Made by a program: the position numbers and the translations under genes. The notes under the pieces were generated by a model, which made no database searches, was not told the origin of the DNA, and saw only the letters and a list, made by a program, of their open reading frames with translations. This document shows, piece after piece, positions 1-12,030 of a DNA stretch of 64,000 nt. The DNA is taken from the NCBI RefSeq assembly GCF_963576675.1, contig NC_088913.1:88287001-88351000 (forward strand), written 5' to 3'. The stretch is from Euphorbia lathyris. Taxonomy: Eukaryota > Streptophyta > Magnoliopsida > Malpighiales > Euphorbiaceae. Position 1 is the first letter of the stretch, and each line of letters begins with the position of its first letter.

Positions 1-735
1 AAGGTGGTTGTGTTTCCTTGCCTCGAAAATTTCTCCATTCAATCTTGTCCTAAATTGATAGGTTTTCCAATGAGTGATCTGTCTGAACTTTTAAAGCTAG
101 AAATCAGAGGAACTGAGGCTCCTAACTGCTAAGCAGCAGTCCTTTTGCTTTCTTACAAGTCTATCTGACATTTGTTTCATGGAATTGAGTGTGAGAAGAT
201 GTGAATGGCTGACATTTAATATGATTTAGGGAAGCTAAGTTGTTTAACTTCCTTAGAGATATATTGTTGTAAAAGATTGAGATATTTCCCAGAGTAGATA
301 CTATGCAATCTCACTCAGGTTGCAAAATTGAAGTATTGGCGCATTCTCCGAGGAGTTGGATGATTTTGGTATCTGAATCGAATCAAAGATCTTCCATGCC
401 GTGAGGAGTTAGAAATATGGGGATCTGATTTTTTTGGTCGTGCAATGTGTTTTTTTGCCAAATCTAACCTCAACATGTCACTGCCTTGAAATCATTGAAG
501 ATAACAGATTCACAACAATAGAAGCATTGCCAGAATGGTTAACTAATTATTATAGGCATCTCGGGTGTCCATCAACAGCTACAGTCATACAATACTGCGC
601 ATATCAATATTAACTGCTGCCCCATTCTCGAGGAAAGTAAATCTGAATGGTTGCAGTCTTTGGACACCACAGGAATCAAAGTTGAGTCCGTTTGGGATAT
701 TGGTGGAATCAATATGATTATTTTTGTTGGAGCAA
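1..735 (+). pseudogene. Degenerate 3' end of a CNL resistance gene (LRR tail)
   Basis: The reading starts in frame at base 1 with VVVFPCLENFSIQSCPKL, closely matching the LRR region of the intact NLR at 23987-28144. Later blocks also match (YCCKRLRYFPE, YLNRIKDLPCREELEIWG, GSDFFGRAMC, then the last segment before the stop). The blocks sit in different frames and are separated by stops, so it cannot encode an LRR. Similarity continues past the stop into the 3' flank near 740-760. The 5' part lies outside the window. It is on the opposite strand to the intact gene. Seen: matching peptide blocks and stops. Inferred: a dead paralogue in the same cluster. Confidence 0.85.
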
Positions 736-1702
736 TTTTCAAATGTAATTATTGGAATAGAGTTTCCTAAGAACTAAAATTTTGTTCGTTCGATATAACA
801 TTCTTCTTATTTATTATGCGATCGAATCGGATATAGTTATTTCACTTGTTCACAATAAAAAAGGTGTAAATAAAAACCCACAAATTACTATTATTAAAGT
901 TAATTTAAGTTTTCAAGACAATCTTATAATAAAATTTATTTATACTTTATTAAATACTCATAAAAACAAGTAAATTAATTATATTTTCAATACAAATAAA
1001 TAAATATTTTAAGGTTTTTATTTTATTAAAAACATATGGAGAATCAAGGGACACTTATTTGGTTTGTCCCAATATGCATACCGTGTGTCCTACCGTGTGT
1101 CCACGGAGTATTCGACACTCATCGTCAACTTCTTAAAAACAATGGTGCGTCATGGATATATACATATATAGTTGATATATACATATATTGTTGTCAACGA
1201 TGGTGCACCATGAAAACAAATATATAGTTGTGGCAAATAACAAGCAATCAAAAGCATACATAGAAGTGTCCTAAATTCAACATCATTGCGAAATAGCTAT
1301 GTAATAAGACATAAGAAGTTATTATTATCATCAACATATAACATTAATACAAAATTAAGCTATCATTAATATAAGGAAAGATGAAATCATCAAAAACATG
1401 AATCAGCTGCAATCTCTTAATATCTGATTAATACAAAACATGAATCAGCATAATGCTCTACTTTTCACTACGATGAATCTCTCCAAATCAATATCGGAAA
1501 ATGAACAAAGTAGGCTAGGCTAGGCTAGGCTCTGTGAGTTATATGCTGTTATTTCATTATTATATTGTAAGGAAATGGGGGAATTTAGGCTATCTATGGA
1601 TGTTTTCATGGTTTCCTTCCTTAGACGATGACGACCAACTACCAAGTCCATAGAATGTCCATCTTCTACCAGTTCAATGCGAAACAGATAGGGACTACTG
1701 TA
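736..1702. other. Gene-free AT-rich spacer
   Basis: No credible coding region. It holds a short imperfect palindromic stretch of alternating TA/CA sequence near 1150-1225 and the microsatellite at 1511-1531. Small ORFs at 782-973 and 1036-1227 have no recognisable similarity or codon bias. Confidence 0.5.
1511..1531. repeat. (TAGGC)4 microsatellite
   Basis: Four exact copies of the pentamer TAGGC in tandem. Confidence 0.9.
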
Positions 1703-2075
1703 CTAGTCGGCATTGCACAGTGACCGGGTTAAATATTGCCCGATCACATTGAATATAGCCAAGAAAGCAATTGAAGGAAAGAGAACATCAATGACTGTTA
1801 CCGAATTCGTGGTGTTTTGAACAGCGTCCCTGTGATGTTTCCTTACTTCTTTCGCAATACCAGAAACTCTTCTATTAGTTTCAGTTACCTAGCATGCTTT
1901 GCACCTGCCCTTCGCAAGACCTTCCTCGACTTTGAATGCTGACTCTCCATGTTGGAGTTTATCTGCCAGATCCATTGCAGTCTCGCCTTGATTATTAATG
2001 GCGTTGACATCTAGTGATGTATAGCACAGCAAAACGTTCACTATCTGACGGTGTTTGTTTTGCATAATGTTCCAG
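1703..2075 (-). pseudogene. Ankyrin-repeat / PGG-domain membrane protein fragment
   Basis: On the minus strand one frame reads an ankyrin-like segment (VNAINNQGETAMDLAD). After a frameshift near 1895 another frame reads TNRRVSGIAKEVRKHHRDAV followed by QNTTNSVTVIDVLFPSIAFL and IFNVIGQY, the signature of the PGG domain that precedes the transmembrane helices in plant ITN1/At2g01680-type ankyrin proteins. These proteins sit in the plasma or endomembrane and act in salt and defence signalling. The frame ends at a stop at 1703-1705, and neither the other ankyrin repeats nor the last helices are visible. It is therefore an internal fragment, probably non-functional. The family call is from motif memory; the break is seen directly. 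Confidence 0.65.
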
Positions 2076-2877
2076 TTTCATGTGTCCTAATTTTCCAGTT
2101 TCAAGTACATGAATTATGCATGCTTTGGTAACAATTGTTGGAAAATTTCACCGAATTGAATCCTTGCATATATAATGTATTGAGAACTAGGGCTAATTCT
2201 CACTTACTCACCGATTCTAGGAACATTTCAACCAATGTCATTGCATTTATTGGCACGGTTCTCTAGATGATTCCATAAATTCATTTCCCATTAGGCTCAA
2301 GGTTTAGATCATTGCTTAGCTGCAAAAATATCCATTCAAAATCAATTGTCAAGCAACTTGTTTCACCAAAAATCACCATAAAATGTGATAAATAATATGC
2401 AAAACATTTATTCAAGTTATTGAAAATTCGTAGAAATACCTTATTAGTAACAATGTTGAAGAAATAGGAATGAGAACGAAGGGGGCATGGGTTAAAGAAT
2501 CATGACCCGAAATATTTCATGCAAGTTTTCAGAGAATTTCGATTTCCGAAACATCTTGGAAACTTGAAACGCTTTGAAATCAAAATTCTTATGCAACGTT
2601 GGTGTCAACGAGTGATAATTTTTATGCTTTAGTCTTCCATAATAACAAAACATTTTATTCAACTCAAAAACAACTATTAAAATCAAATAGTACTTTAACG
2701 AAAAAACAATGAATATAGAAAATGTCATACCCATATCTATAGAAAATGTATGCTGGACTGAATTTGAATTCACTTGGGATCCCTACAAGGACAAGAATCC
2801 CAGCAGCTTTGAAAAGTGACAAGTATTGATAAAATGGGCGATCACCAGATGATGTGTCCACTATGAAACATATACAG
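2076..2877. other. Spacer with no recognised feature
   Basis: AT-rich sequence. Two minus-strand ORFs (2492-2773, 2664-2915) overlap in different frames, show no domain and are probably chance. Confidence 0.45.
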
Positions 2878-2996
2878 GCTTCGCATATGCGAATTAAATT
2901 CATCAAATAAATCAACCTCTAGCTTCGCAGGCTTCGCATATGCGAACTAAATTCATCAATTATTATGAACATTAGCTTCGCAGGCTTCGCATAATA
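2878..2996. repeat. Tandem unit with TTCGCATATGCGAA palindrome
   Basis: A unit built of GGCTTCGCATATGCGAA plus TTAAATTCATCAA-like sequence occurs about three times. The 14-bp perfect palindrome TTCGCATATGCGAA lies at 2880-2893 and 2933-2946. The third copy (about 2980-2996) is degenerate. Function unknown. Confidence 0.75.
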
Positions 2997-3237
2997 TGGA
3001 ATTTGCGAAGTCAGACGGGAGGGGACGAGACGCGCGTAAATATTGAGGGTATTATGGGAAAGTCACACAAAATCAGTCTAGATATGTAGTAGGTTGAGTA
3101 AATAGGTTTAATATGTAAATGGGCCTCCCATTTGACCTAGTTTTGTAATTTTCCCTTTTCATAAACCACTAAGAGCAACTCTAATGGTTGAACACCCTCC
3201 AACTATTCCACCTCACCCATTTCTAACAACTCCCTCT

Positions 3238-3301
3238 TCAAAACAACTCTATCAAAAATTCATCCTCTTGAAGTTGAAGGAGATGAGAGTTGTTTTTCAT
3301 T
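3238..3301 (-). pseudogene. 5' stub of the gene intact at 46403-46885
   Basis: From an ATG at 3299-3301 the minus strand reads MKNNSHLLQLQ, matching MENNSYLLQLQ at the start of the protein at 46403-46885. The upstream DNA also matches. After QLQ the similarity stops and the frame ends at a TGA (3238-3240) after 21 codons. Immediately beyond is unrelated repeat-like sequence (GAGCAACTCTAATGG near 3173). It is the left edge of duplication copy A, which captured the promoter and first codons but not the body of the gene. Confidence 0.75.
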
Positions 3302-3862
3302 GCCTTTAGCAATCCAAAATATAACTACTAGTATGCCTAATAGAAGAAAAAATGAAATATGTGTAAATCATTAGAGAAATAGTACTACTATTTATACTTG
3401 TAATTGCACCAATGCAATGATGGTGAAGCTTGATTAGTGTTATTCTTAAGGAAATATTGACTGAGTGCTTAATTTGCGTTTCTGCATTAATTATTTTATA
3501 GAATACTTATATTATTCAATTTATATTCGTGACATCACTTAATTAGTATTTCTTTATAAGGAAACTCGATATTCATATCATATAAGAGAGATAGAAAGAG
3601 ACATCGCTTAATTTATAAAATTCAAATATTGATAAGGAAATTCAATATTTATAAGATTCAAATACAGATAAGGAAATCAATATTCATGGAATTCAAATAT
3701 AGATAAGGAAATTCAATATTCATGAAATTCAAATTATTTCATAACATTAATTTAGCTTTTGTTTACGAAGAATACCATGTGAAGTGTGAACAGTTGATGA
3801 ACGTTAATTAGGTGGGATTTTAATACCATAAGAAATTGTTATTGATATTAACGTGAAAACTT

Positions 3863-3865
<3 letters not shown>

Positions 3866-3896
<31 letters not shown>
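3866..3896. repeat. (TA)n microsatellite
   Basis: Uninterrupted TA dinucleotides. The equivalent tract in copy B (47406-47453) is longer. Confidence 0.9.
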
Positions 3897-3902
<6 letters not shown>

Positions 3903-4336
3903 TATATTATATATAATAAAGATACTTTATTATTTTTCTTTTTAGGAATGAACGGATTAAATAGGTCTTGACCCATTTACCATTCCATTACGCCAGCTGT
4001 AATCTTATGGATTAGGGATTAGAGTTGGGTCAAATACATGAATATTATAATTGAGCATAAAATTACAACTAGGTCATATCACCAAACTTAATTCTTAATA
4101 TGTATGTCATTATCTTCTATATATTATGATTTTACACCATATTATAACAATTCTGGACCCTAATTCATAAATCATAAACACTAGAAAATATATTCTAGAC
4201 TCCTAATCCTTAAAATATTTTAAAAGTACTGATTTTACTAGGTTTGACATAATTGAAAATCATTACTTGACATACTTGTAGATAGTTTTTTAAAAGTGAA
4301 TTTATATGTAAATTTCTCATTAGAATTTGGTCTAGC

Positions 4337-4690
4337 TATAAATAGATCTTAGTTAAACCTAAGACACAAAATACTGAACATAACCTTAAATACCTTAAAA
4401 GGCAATTGCTCTCCTTCTCTCCCAACTAAGCCGCCCCTTCCATCTTAGTGTGAATTCTTAGTTCGTGAAACTATAGTGATTGTTCCTCTAGTGTAACCTT
4501 CATCTAGATCGGTGATACGGAGCCACAATTCGTTTCTTCCATTGCAAATCAACGGATCTACGCTACAAGAGGTAAGCCTATATCCGTTGTATATTAATTG
4601 ATAGATCTAGGTTCATTACCCGTCCCTTAGATGTTAAATATTATCCATCATGGGTATAACATTCAATACTCGTATCAGAGTCATTAGGTC
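4337..4690 (+). mobile_element. LTR / primer-site relic of a retrotransposon
   Basis: A TATAAATA box at 4337-4344 is followed about 330 bp later by TCGTATCAGAG (4670-4680), close to the primer binding site complementary to initiator Met-tRNA (TGGTATCAGAGC). The layout resembles the end of an LTR plus leader. No gag or pol follows and LTR edges were not found. In copy B the TATA box is kept (48699-48706) but the primer-site match is more eroded. A host promoter is an alternative reading of the TATA box. Confidence 0.45.
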
Positions 4691-5675
4691 CGTGTTCCGT
4701 CTGTTAGGAACCCTTTTGCATGATTAATGATTCTTTTTTTATTAGTTTGAAAGAATATTTTCATACGTGGTTGAGTGATATCTTCATCTATGTGTTTTTT
4801 GAATTTCAGGATGATTTAAATTCGCCCCGCGACTGTTTGTGTCATTCCCTAATTTCTAGCCGTCAAAATCCAAAACTGACAACACCATCGAACTCCTAGA
4901 CCTCGTAAATCCCCACCGGCCGAGTCATACCACCTGAAACTGCTCAGAAGGCGACATGGCATGCACGTGCCGCTTGTCACCGCGTACGCGTACAACACAT
5001 GTGGCTTCTCCCAACATCATCTCGACGTCCTTTTTCCCAGCTTGCTCGATATATTTTAGGGTTTTTCTGTATTTTTTAATTCATTTTTTTTATATAGAAT
5101 AATTGATATTAATTTATTAAGTATTCTGAAATAGTTTTTAATATGTAAAAATTGTTCAAAATATCCAAAATATTATATAAATTAAAACTTAATGTCAGAA
5201 AATTAAAACTTTTTTTCAGATTTTAAAATTAATTTTTCAGAGACGCATGTCTGAGTAAAAGTTAAATTAATAGGTAATTGACTGTACTTTTTTAATTTTT
5301 AGATTATATATATATATATATATATGAATACGCTTGTGTTTTGCTTTATTAAAAATTATTATTAGAAATTTTTCTAATTAAATGATTATTAGTACAAGAT
5401 TGATAATCAAAGATTATTTTTAAATATATGACGTCCAATACACAGAAGTAATCTGGGAATTTTTTTTCATGAATGCATTATTCTTCCAAAAATAAATCAA
5501 AGTGTGTTTTTGATCTCGAAAAGATTTAGTTCATGACCTAATCTTTCTGTTTCTTTTTTGCCTTGACAGTGGTAGGCATAACGAGGGTTCCACTCCTAGC
5601 TCATTTTTCAGAGCATGAGAGAAGAGTGAGACAGATGGAGAGGAACATTAGGAGGTGTCATCTTGATAAGCATAT

Positions 5676-7727
5676 TATCTGAAATGACATTAATGCTATT
5701 ACGAGCCACATAGAGACGTTGCATATTCAAATACAAGACTGCATTTGGATAGATGGCCTAGACTAGGAGTGAGCATAACTCGGTTTGGTTTAAAAACCGA
5801 ACTGAACCAAACAATAGGGTTTTTTAAAATCAAATCGAACCAAATTTTAATTCAGTTCGGTTCAAACCGAACTGAATTATTTCGGTTCGATTCTGTTAGA
5901 ACTGAATTTCTCTAATTATCTTACTTCCTATAACTTTTTTTTTCTAGTTTTCTAGTTTTTTAGTTTTTAAATTTTTAAGTTTTCATTTTTTATATAAGGA
6001 AATATAAATTATAATATCAATTTTAGTTCAAGTCAAGTTTTTTTTATCTTTCAGTAGTAGTAAACATATAATTACTCCGAATAAATACAATTTTCTCACA
6101 CCAGTGATATTATTTCTTAGGGATAAAGTGTAAAAAAACGTTATCAACCAAGAGCATACTATCCCTAGCGTTAGACATGGTGCAATTAAGGATCTAAGGT
6201 TAGTATCTTGGTCTAATTTTGGACATCCCTAATAGATAAACTGGCGTTGTTACTTGCTTTGTTTCCTTAAAAAAACATGCCTCCTATATGTGATGAAATT
6301 TTGTAGAAATCATACTGATATTTCATCATCACAATTCACAATTCTCTCTAGATATTGTGAGGCGTAACTCTTAGATGGCTTACCTCAAGGGGGAAAGTAA
6401 GCACCACACGGTATCAATGAGTTGGTCCCCGTGACATTTGCACATCCCTCAAAAAATGGGCAATAGTTCTATTAAAAGCTTTTATAGAAATATAATTTTG
6501 TTGTATTAATACCTTTGTGTTCTCAGTCCAAAAAGAAAATAAAAGAAACGTTTTTTCTATGTATAAGTAGGCAATTCATTCTTTTTTTTTTATCTACCGT
6601 CTATAATACAAGTTGGACAAAAAAAATTCAAAATATTTCACCAAATTTATAGACATTAATCTCCAATTTTATTATTAAATCACAGAAAATATGAAATCTT
6701 TTTTTTGTAAAATGAACTGATATGCAATTGGTGGAGAATAAAAACAAAATATACGTGTTTTATAATAATATCTGAAATCGACTCAACTAGCCAACGTTAG
6801 GGTAAAATTGCTCTTGACTGCCAACGTTAGGAGTAAAATTACTCCAGATCGTAAACGTTAGAAGTATTTTTGCACCTTATCCTTTTTACTTTCATCCACA
6901 CTTGCTAATTGGCCTCTTCTAAATTTCAAATTTATAATTGAAATTCTCATGAAACAATCTAATTTCCATGTTGGTTTTTGATAATGCTTTAAAATATACA
7001 TGTTAACCAATATCGGAAGATACTGCAATTCCCATGAGTTCCATTTTCAACCTTTTCATAAGGTGCGTTTCACTTATTTTTCTAATTCTTATTCTACGAA
7101 TTCTCATATTCCAACTAAATTAAACATTTGTGGAAGCTTCAAACTTTCCAAACATACTCTTATCCATTGAATGTTGAACCTTGAGCTGTAAATTTTTATA
7201 TTTTTCTATGTTATTTTTTCTAAGCCTTTTCATTCCAAATTTTTAATCTTGGTGTCATTTTCTTTTTCAATCTCCATCTTGACTTTAATAATTGAATTGC
7301 ACACAAGGAATACAAAGTTCCAGTTACAAGTTTCTCTTTAATCATATGAATTGATTCAAAAGAAAACAAATATGAATATATCTTTATATGGAGGAAGCCA
7401 TAGCCAATAGAAAGAGAACGAAAAAAAAAGAAAATGGAAGATCAACAGAACTAATTAGAAACAAATGATAGAATCCATATAAGAACAAAGTTAGAAATTG
7501 GGAAACAAGAAAACAAAAAGGCAAATGAAAAAAAAAACATATTATGAGAGTATAAACTTAAGAAACATGTTAGGTAAGAAGAATTTTTTTTAACAAAAAA
7601 CTAAAAACTGACACAGAAGCAAACAATGACAAGGGAATAAAAACTGCAAAAGAGAAAGTGAAAACTAGAATGATTATTCAGATAACATTTAATAATGAGA
7701 AAAATTAAAAAAACCCTAATGTACTCT
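5676..7727. other. Gene-free spacer with transposon remnants
   Basis: No coding region seen. Sequence from 5764 (TAGGAGTGAGCATAACTC) onward looks like one end of a hAT element, with repeated CGGTTTGGTT / GAACCGAA tracts to about 5900; no matching right end or target duplication was found. A separate imperfect TIR element occupies 6120-6882. The part 6890-7700 is AT-rich and featureless. Confidence 0.5.
6120..6882. mobile_element. Probable short TIR element
   Basis: The left end GGGATAAAGTGTAAAAAAACG and the right end, reversed (GGATAAGGTGCAAAAATAC), match imperfectly. CCAACGTTAG-type blocks recur inside the right end. No convincing target duplication was found, so the superfamily is open. 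Confidence 0.4.
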
Positions 7728-7968
7728 CTACGTTAAGTAGCCCCGCCTCCGAGGTCGCGTTACCATCCTCCTCTTTCCTGCGACTTCCCCGTGCACCACC
7801 GGACGGACATGTTGATGTTGGTTCTCCTCATGAAAATAAATTGCCTCGCCTCTCTTGGAGGGATCTCTTGCTCGATAAAGAAGTGCTTCATGAATCCCGT
7901 CAATGAGAAAACCTCTGCAAGCGATGCGTCTCGGAGCTAACGCTGAATGAGACTCAGTAAGGGATAAG

Positions 7969-10003
7969 TGTACCCTGTCATTATCAAGTAATAATTTGGA
8001 CAAGTCCAGGTATCGAATCCACATGATTTACTTTTGCAAGTATTGAGCTATTAAGCTTCTAATGTTATCTAGGCTATGCGGGTTTGAGATTGAGTTTTGT
8101 TTATATCAATCTACTCCTAAGTTATTCTACTCCTAAGTGATCCTTTAACAATCTAATTACCCTTTAACAATCTAATTACCCTGAGGGAAGCGTAGTGATA
8201 CGATAATGTTGAATTCAACCTAATTCATTAACCAATTGTTAACCTAATCTGAGTCGCTTTTGCCTAAGGCGATTAACCCTACTATCCTTCTATGGTTCCT
8301 AGTGCGTGATTCCCTTGTAAGCCCGAAACTAGCTCTAAGGCTCAGTAATTTGGGCTTAATCTTCCATAGGGACCTTAATCCTATAAGCTCTGACTAGGTT
8401 AGATTCAGCTTGCAATATGTGCCAAGTATATGTTTGGACTTATGAATGAGTTAAACCAATTAAGCAAAGCGTAAGACAAAGATTAAAGCATACAATTAAT
8501 TGAACAAAACAAGAAACTGAATTAATATTAAAGATGAAAAGTGTTGTTATGAAGATACAATGAGCCTAGGATTCATAACATGGATCAGAGGCAAATAGAA
8601 TGTAAAAGATAAAGAAAATCCCTTTCAGGGAACTTGTCTATCAATGCAGGCGTCTTTCTAGGACTTAAGGATGGAGCCTTGAACAATCCTCGGGGAGTGG
8701 AGCTTCAAGGTTCTTCAATGGTGGATAGAAAAGGACGAGAGGATTCGTCAAAGAGGAAGACTAGGATTTTACAAAAGATAAAAGATATAAAAACTAAAAA
8801 CTAAAATTGATCGATCAAAAACTAATTACAAAATAATTCTCTACAAAAACTGACTAACTCTCGGGGTGTTTGTTAGAAAAATATAGGAGGTGGGATAGGG
8901 ATAAAAAAACACGAGATAAGTTATCATGTATTTGTTTGGGAGATAGAAGACTGAGACAGATGAGGGATAAGCTTCTTATACCTCAAATCATATACCTAGG
9001 AGGAGGGTGTTATAAGGAGGTGAGATAAGCTCATGCAATTGTAATAGGATGGAAAAGTCCATCTTATCCCTCAAATTAATGTTATGTAGTTTAAATAAGG
9101 TTAAAAATAGTAAAATATATTATTTTATCTCTATCCCTATCCCTATCCCACATACCAAACATTAGATAATAATTCTCGACTATTATATTTTTATCCGTAT
9201 CCCAACCATTTATCTTTGTCCCTATCCCAACCTTTATCCTTATCCCTATCACAATAGAATACCAAACACCCCGTAAAAAATGTCTAACTCTTTATTCCTA
9301 ACAAATGGAACTATTTATTACGAAAAACTAAAATCTATTCCTAATAAAAGACTAATTAATAAAATCTATTTCTAATGAAAGACTAATTAATAAAAAGTTA
9401 TTCTAATGAAACACTAATTAATAAAAAGCTATTCTAATGAAAAACTAACTCGTCAACCATTATCTAATAAAAACTAATTTATCTTTGGGGATAAAAAAAT
9501 CTAATTATTTAAATACAAAAAGTCCAGAGATAATCCCTAAAAATCTAACAAAATATCATGCAAGATTTTTATTTGAATTGAACTCTTGAGTAGGTTCAAT
9601 GAATCTGGTCAGAAAAGCATCCTGGTTCTGATCCTTAAAAATTTCACTTTTATCTCTAAAAATCTGCACATAATCTCATAAAATATTATTTAGATAATTC
9701 ACCCAAAATTAATTAATTATCCTACCAAAAATCATTTTTAATTACCAAGTCAAAATTGATTTATTTTTTGTAGGTTAATTTCTTAATTTTAGGCACAGAT
9801 AAAGCTCAAAATAACATATAAAGATTAATTTATTAAAAGTGACAAAATACTTGACAAAAGTTGGGAATATTTAATAAAATGATAAAAAGTAATTTAAAAA
9901 TCTAAAATTGGCAAAACAATGATAAATTACTATTAAAGCAAATAAAATATACAAAATAATCCCTAAAACTGTACTACAATATATGGGTTTTTGACCCCTA
10001 TCA
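7969..10003. mobile_element. Probable solo LTR inside the LINE relic
   Basis: A 2035-bp block begins TGTACCCTGTCATTATCAAG and ends TTTTTGACCCCTATCA (TG...CA ends). It interrupts an otherwise collinear LINE ORF1. It contains no gag or pol and no second LTR. Flanking pentamers ATAAG and GCAAG agree in 3 of 5 bases, weak support for a target duplication. A PIF-like MITE (8862-9273) lies inside it. Confidence 0.5.
8862..9273. mobile_element. PIF/Harbinger-like MITE, copy 1
   Basis: 412 bp with ends CGGGGTGTTTGTTAG and ACCAAACACCCCG. Its interior is rich in GGGATAGGGATAAA / TTTATCCCTATCCC motifs and matches 13809-14196 (reversed) and 36754-37157. The right flank is TAA but the left is TCT, so its trinucleotide duplication is eroded. 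Confidence 0.75.
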
Positions 10004-10835
10004 GCAAGCTCGGCCAAGTTGCCATTGAAATCGCCGAGGATAACCTATTGTATCCTAAAGTATTGCTTACAACTGAACTGAGGAAAAAAATAGAGACTCA
10101 TTGGAAAACTGCGTTGATTATTAATCTCATTGGTAAGAACCTCAGCTATATTGCACTACATAAACGTGTGATGGACATGTGAAAGCCAATTGGGAGCTTC
10201 AAGATGATGGATTTAGGGCATGGATTCTACGTGGTCAAGTTTGATGACCCTCTAGATAGGGAACATGTTGTGATGGATGGCCCGTGGTTAATTCAGGGAC
10301 ACTACATTATGGCCCGAACCTGGTCTCCTTCGGATTCACTAATAGAGTCGACCCTGGTATGGATTCGATTACCCCATTTACCTTTGTTTCACTACAATCA
10401 GGATGTCCTTCTTGTTATAATTGAGGATATTGGAAGTCGATCAAGGTTGATGATAATAGGACCTTTTGCGAAGTTAACCTAATGAACCTAATGAACCCCC
10501 TTATTGCCTAGTTTGAGCTGGATGGCCCTGAACAAATGGTTGAATATGAAAGGTTGCACACAGCTTGTACGAAGTGCGGGAGATATGGTCATATTCGGCA
10601 ATTTTGTAATTGGCCGAGTGTGTATATGACGGAGGGCGATGTCCATTCTGATATGGAGGTAGAAGTCACTAGAAGGGTTGACATGAATCTTGGCAAGGAT
10701 ATTATGGATCGGGATGCTGAAGCTCTGAACGGTCAATCTTCCTCGTCTGATACGGAGTATGGACCTTGGAATCGGAGATCTAAAATTGGGTCAAATACTA
10801 GTATTTCAATTGGGTTTTTTAAATGAAAATCATAA

Positions 10836-11145
10836 TCTATATATAATATAAAATAGTAACGATGGAGCTGAGATGTCACTCCCTCCTTTTCATCTGATAA
10901 AAATATATAATATAATATATTAATTTTAATTATATTATTATATTTATCTATAAAAAGATAGATTTTATCCGTACTACATCTAAATCTCTCTAATTCTCTG
11001 CATATCTATATATAATATAAAAAAAAAGTAACGACGGAGCTGAGATGTCACTTCCTCATTTTTTACTGATAAAAAATAAAATAAAATATATAATATATTA
11101 ATTTTAATTATATTATTATATTTATCTATAAAAAATATTATTTAA
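10836..11145. repeat. Imperfect direct duplication, ~150 bp units
   Basis: TCTATATATAATATAAAA followed by GTAACGAYGGAGCTGAGATG and a long AT tail occurs at about 10836-10985 and again at about 10999-11145. The unit start could be a Helitron-type end, but no CTRR hairpin was identified. Confidence 0.65.
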
Positions 11146-11472
11146 AGTAAATGTGAAAATAAAATAATAATATTTAATTTATATAGCATTTTTATATCAT
11201 TAATTATTAATTGTAATTATTATATTATATTTTTGAATTTTAAAATGAATTTGTGCCTCGGAGCTAAATATAAAAATACAACTAAATCATACTATTGAAA
11301 TTAATTCTAAATATGTCACTTTTTCTATATATCAGAAATAAATTATGATTTTATACCCAAAAAAAAAATTCCGACCCCAATTCGTAGATCATAAATCCTA
11401 TAAAATATATCATATAATCATACGAGGCATTTAACATTCTATATCTTGGGATAGAAATAAGGATAAAAGATT

Positions 11473-11946
11473 GGCTTAAGGTGTTATTAAGTCTCTGATC
11501 TATTCAAAATTTTATCATTTGACCCATGACCTATTATTCGGTCATATTTGGCCCTTGAACTATCTCAATTGGTGAAATTTCACCCAATGTAGATAGAGAC
11601 TAAACAAAACTTACCCCCGCTCATATGTAATAGTATTTTGACATATGAGCTTAACACATCACATGTCTTGAAGTTTATTTGCTATATAAACTCTCTTATG
11701 TGAAAATATTAATTAGATTAAAAAAATAAAAACAAAAAAAACAAATATCTAAACTCAAATTTATTAAATTTAAGTGTCAAAATATCATCACATGCTAATA
11801 AAATAACAATTATATTAAGTCTCTATTTAAATTTGGTGAAACTGTACCACTTGAGATATGTCATGAACCAAATGTGATCAAATAATAGGTTAACGGTCAA
11901 ATAACCAAATTTTGGATAGATTGATGGCCAAATAGTGGTTTAAGCC
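11473..11946. mobile_element. Short TIR element (GGCTTAA ends)
   Basis: 474 bp with ends GGCTTAAGGTGTTATT and, reversed, GGCTTAAACCACTATTTGG. Inverted similarity extends inward (TTGACC / GGTCAA blocks). The flanks do not give a clear target duplication. It resembles the MULE-type MITE at 44383-44776. Confidence 0.55.
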
Positions 11947-12030
11947 TAGTTTTAACCAAATACACAAAAATCTCTTGTTTGGAATGGAACAGCAAAAAAA
12001 AGCAACCCAACGAGCTCTTAGTCCTGTCAT

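Larger units (their letters stand above)
3269..5675. repeat. Segmental duplication, copy A
   Basis: About 2407 bp aligns collinearly in the same orientation with 46853-50073 (copy B), from the first codons of the 46.4 kb gene to the shared CATCTTGATAAGCATA. Copy B is 3221 bp; removing its 801-bp MULE insertion and 9-bp target duplication leaves 2411 bp, almost the same length. The copies differ by scattered substitutions, a (TA)n length change and small indels. Copy A preserves the empty target site of that MULE near 3905-3920. Confidence 0.9.
7728..10830 (+). pseudogene. LINE ORF1 (DUF4283 + zinc knuckle) relic, split
   Basis: The 5' piece (7728-7968) reads HENKLPRLSWRDLLLDKE. The 3' piece (10004-10830) reads LGQVAIEIAEDNLL, then WKTALIINLIGKNLSYIALH, GSFKMMDLGHGFYVVKFDDP and MDGPWLIQGHYIMARTWSP, ending in a CCHC knuckle (CTKCGRYGHIRQFC). 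This is the gag-like ORF1 of plant L1 LINEs, which binds LINE RNA. The body is cut by a 2.0-kb insert (7969-10003), a TGA at 10180-10182 where a Trp codon is expected (VMD-M-stop-KPIGSF), and a frameshift near 10480-10530. The endonuclease/RT ORF2 is absent. Non-functional. Confidence 0.75.

Noticed and set aside
7728..8024. Minus-strand ORF of 98 codons
   Set aside because: It is antisense to the LINE ORF1 fragment and crosses into the solo LTR.
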